Shown: one piece after another, positions 63,348-64,000 of the stretch
Layout: each line of letters starts with the position of its first letter
How positions within the stretch are numbered: position 1 is the stretch's first letter
Source of the DNA: DATDDB01 sp035260545
GTDB lineage: Bacteria > Pseudomonadota > Gammaproteobacteria > Burkholderiales > Gallionellaceae
Length of the DNA: 64,000 nucleotides
NCBI GenBank assembly: GCA_035260545.1
Contig: DATFUZ010000085.1
Span: 1-64,000 of the forward strand
Direction of reading: 5' to 3'
Program-made: the position numbers and the translations under genes
The notes under the pieces: generated by a model
The model's database searches: none
What the model was told of the DNA's origin: nothing
What the model saw: the letters and a program-made list of their open reading frames with translations, nothing else

Positions 63348-64000
63348 TCACCTCCCTGCCAGCGCCGCCACCGGGTCCAGCCTGGCCGCGCGCCGCGCGG
63401 GCCACACGCTGAACAGGATGCCCGTGCCGATTGCCGTGCCGCAGGCGGCGAGCACGGCCCACCACGGCGGTGAGGCCGGGATGATGGGATAAAGCTGGCG
63501 TATGAGCAAGCTGCCCAGGTAGCCCAAGCCCAGTCCGGTGATGGCGCCGACGCCGGAGAGCAATGCGGCTTCGGCGAAGAACAGGTTGCGGATCAGGCGG
63601 CCGGACGCGCCCAGCGCCTTGAGCAGGCCGATTTCCTTGACCCGTTGCGCGACGGCGATGAGCATGACGTTCATGATGAGCACCCCCGCGACGGCGAGGC
63701 TGATGGCGGCGATGCCGCCCACGGCCATGGTGAGCGCGGTCAGTATGCGGTCGAAGGTGGCGAGCACGGCATCCTGGGTGATGACGGTGACGTCCTTCTC
63801 GCCATGACGCTGGAACAGAATGCGCTCCGCGTCGCGCTGCGCGGATCCGATGGACTCCCGGCTCTTGGCCTCGATCAACACCCGGAACACACCGGAGGTG
63901 TTGAACAACTGATGCGCCGCCGCGATGGGCACGATGGCCAGCTCATCGGTGCGCATGCCCATGGATTCGCCCTGCGGCGCCAGCACCCCGATGACGCGGA
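63348..64000 (-). CDS. MacB/FtsX-like ABC permease, C-terminal part (cut by window edge)
   Basis: The last 217 residues of a second MacB-type permease; the coding frame runs off the right edge. Visible are the end of the periplasmic domain (RVIGVLAPQGESMGM), three C-terminal membrane segments, and the motifs VKEIGLLKALGASGRLI and AARLDPVAAL. It pairs with the permease at 61474 and may be part of a two-permease exporter whose ATPase and fusion protein lie beyond the edge. Confidence 0.85.
   Translation of the reverse strand, partial: RVIGVLAPQGESMGMRTDELAIVPIAAAHQLFNTSGVFRVLIEAKSRESIGSAQRDAERILFQRHGEKDVTVITQDAVLATFDRILTALTMAVGGIAAISLAVAGVLIMNVMLIAVAQRVKEIGLLKALGASGRLIRNLFFAEAALLSGVGAITGLGLGYLGSLLIRQLYPIIPASPPWWAVLAACGTAIGTGILFSVWPARRAARLDPVAALAGR

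Noticed and set aside
62683..63473. Small frames between the two permease genes
   Set aside because: They are translations of the R2 inverted pair.

Overview
The window is GC-rich, densely coded chromosomal DNA of a betaproteobacterium. The order is not certain; a Nitrosomonadales- or Rhodocyclales-like lineage fits best. Support comes from the EF-P/EarP arginine-rhamnosylation pair with Arg32 in EF-P, ParE/ParC, a MutL carrying an endonuclease motif, and a complete nine-gene N-type rotary ATPase operon. No phage, plasmid, CRISPR or rRNA genes were seen. One tRNA gene (Leu, CAG) is present.

Layout. 1-1.6 kb: a metal-responsive CsoR/RcnR-type repressor and a DmeF-like cation efflux pump, with a readable promoter and operator. 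2-7.1 kb: a glycan or lipid-sugar cluster (GT9, GtrA flippase-like, two GT39/ArnT-like transferases). 7.1-22.1 kb: housekeeping genes (typA, class II aldolase, PAP2 phosphatase, mutL, an MHS-type transporter, miaA, lipoproteins, an ankyrin protein, rlmB, rnr), then tRNA-Leu. 22.9-25.5 kb: a divergent NarL-type regulator and sensor kinase. 25.7-32.5 kb: the N-ATPase operon atpDCQRBEFAG on the minus strand. 32.6-39 kb: a patatin-like lipoprotein, a hexose-6-phosphate mutarotase-like protein, a B12-dependent ribonucleotide reductase (nrdJ), an unknown protein and a methyltransferase. 39.3-53.0 kb: an unusual block holding a haem-type sensor kinase cascade, parE, parC and an accessory module. 53.1-64 kb: ABC transporters, hydrolases, acpH, efp/earP, small regulators, a methyltransferase and two MacB/FtsX-like permeases (the last cut by the window edge).

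Main discovery. The 39.3-53.0 kb block is bracketed by decayed copies of the ends of genes that lie inside it. A diverged parE leader and first codons sit at 39331-39473 (intact parE starts at 43029). A diverged parC 3' end sits in frame at 52950-53006 (intact parC ends at 47512). The latter is fused to the decayed start of an ABC ATPase gene whose intact copy begins at 53915. The simplest reading is that a parE-parC segment from a relative, with its neighbours, replaced the native parE-parC and left scars at both joints.

Inside that block, 47.6-52.5 kb holds a candidate undescribed system: a cytoplasmic gingipain-like (C25, clan CD) cysteine peptidase with His-Gly and Cys-Cys motifs, a beta-rich 221-residue partner, a 74-residue protein, and two paralogous regulators with a winged-helix-like N-terminus and a TolB/FlgO-like C-terminus. 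A CGTWACCGTAAC-type element occurs in both promoter-bearing gaps of the module.

Two dispersed repeat families recur. One is a ~130-bp imperfect hairpin; all four copies abut the 3' end of a gene in the same relative orientation. The other is a ~220-270-bp element with an AAAGAAAG hairpin, with four copies, two of them as an inverted pair.
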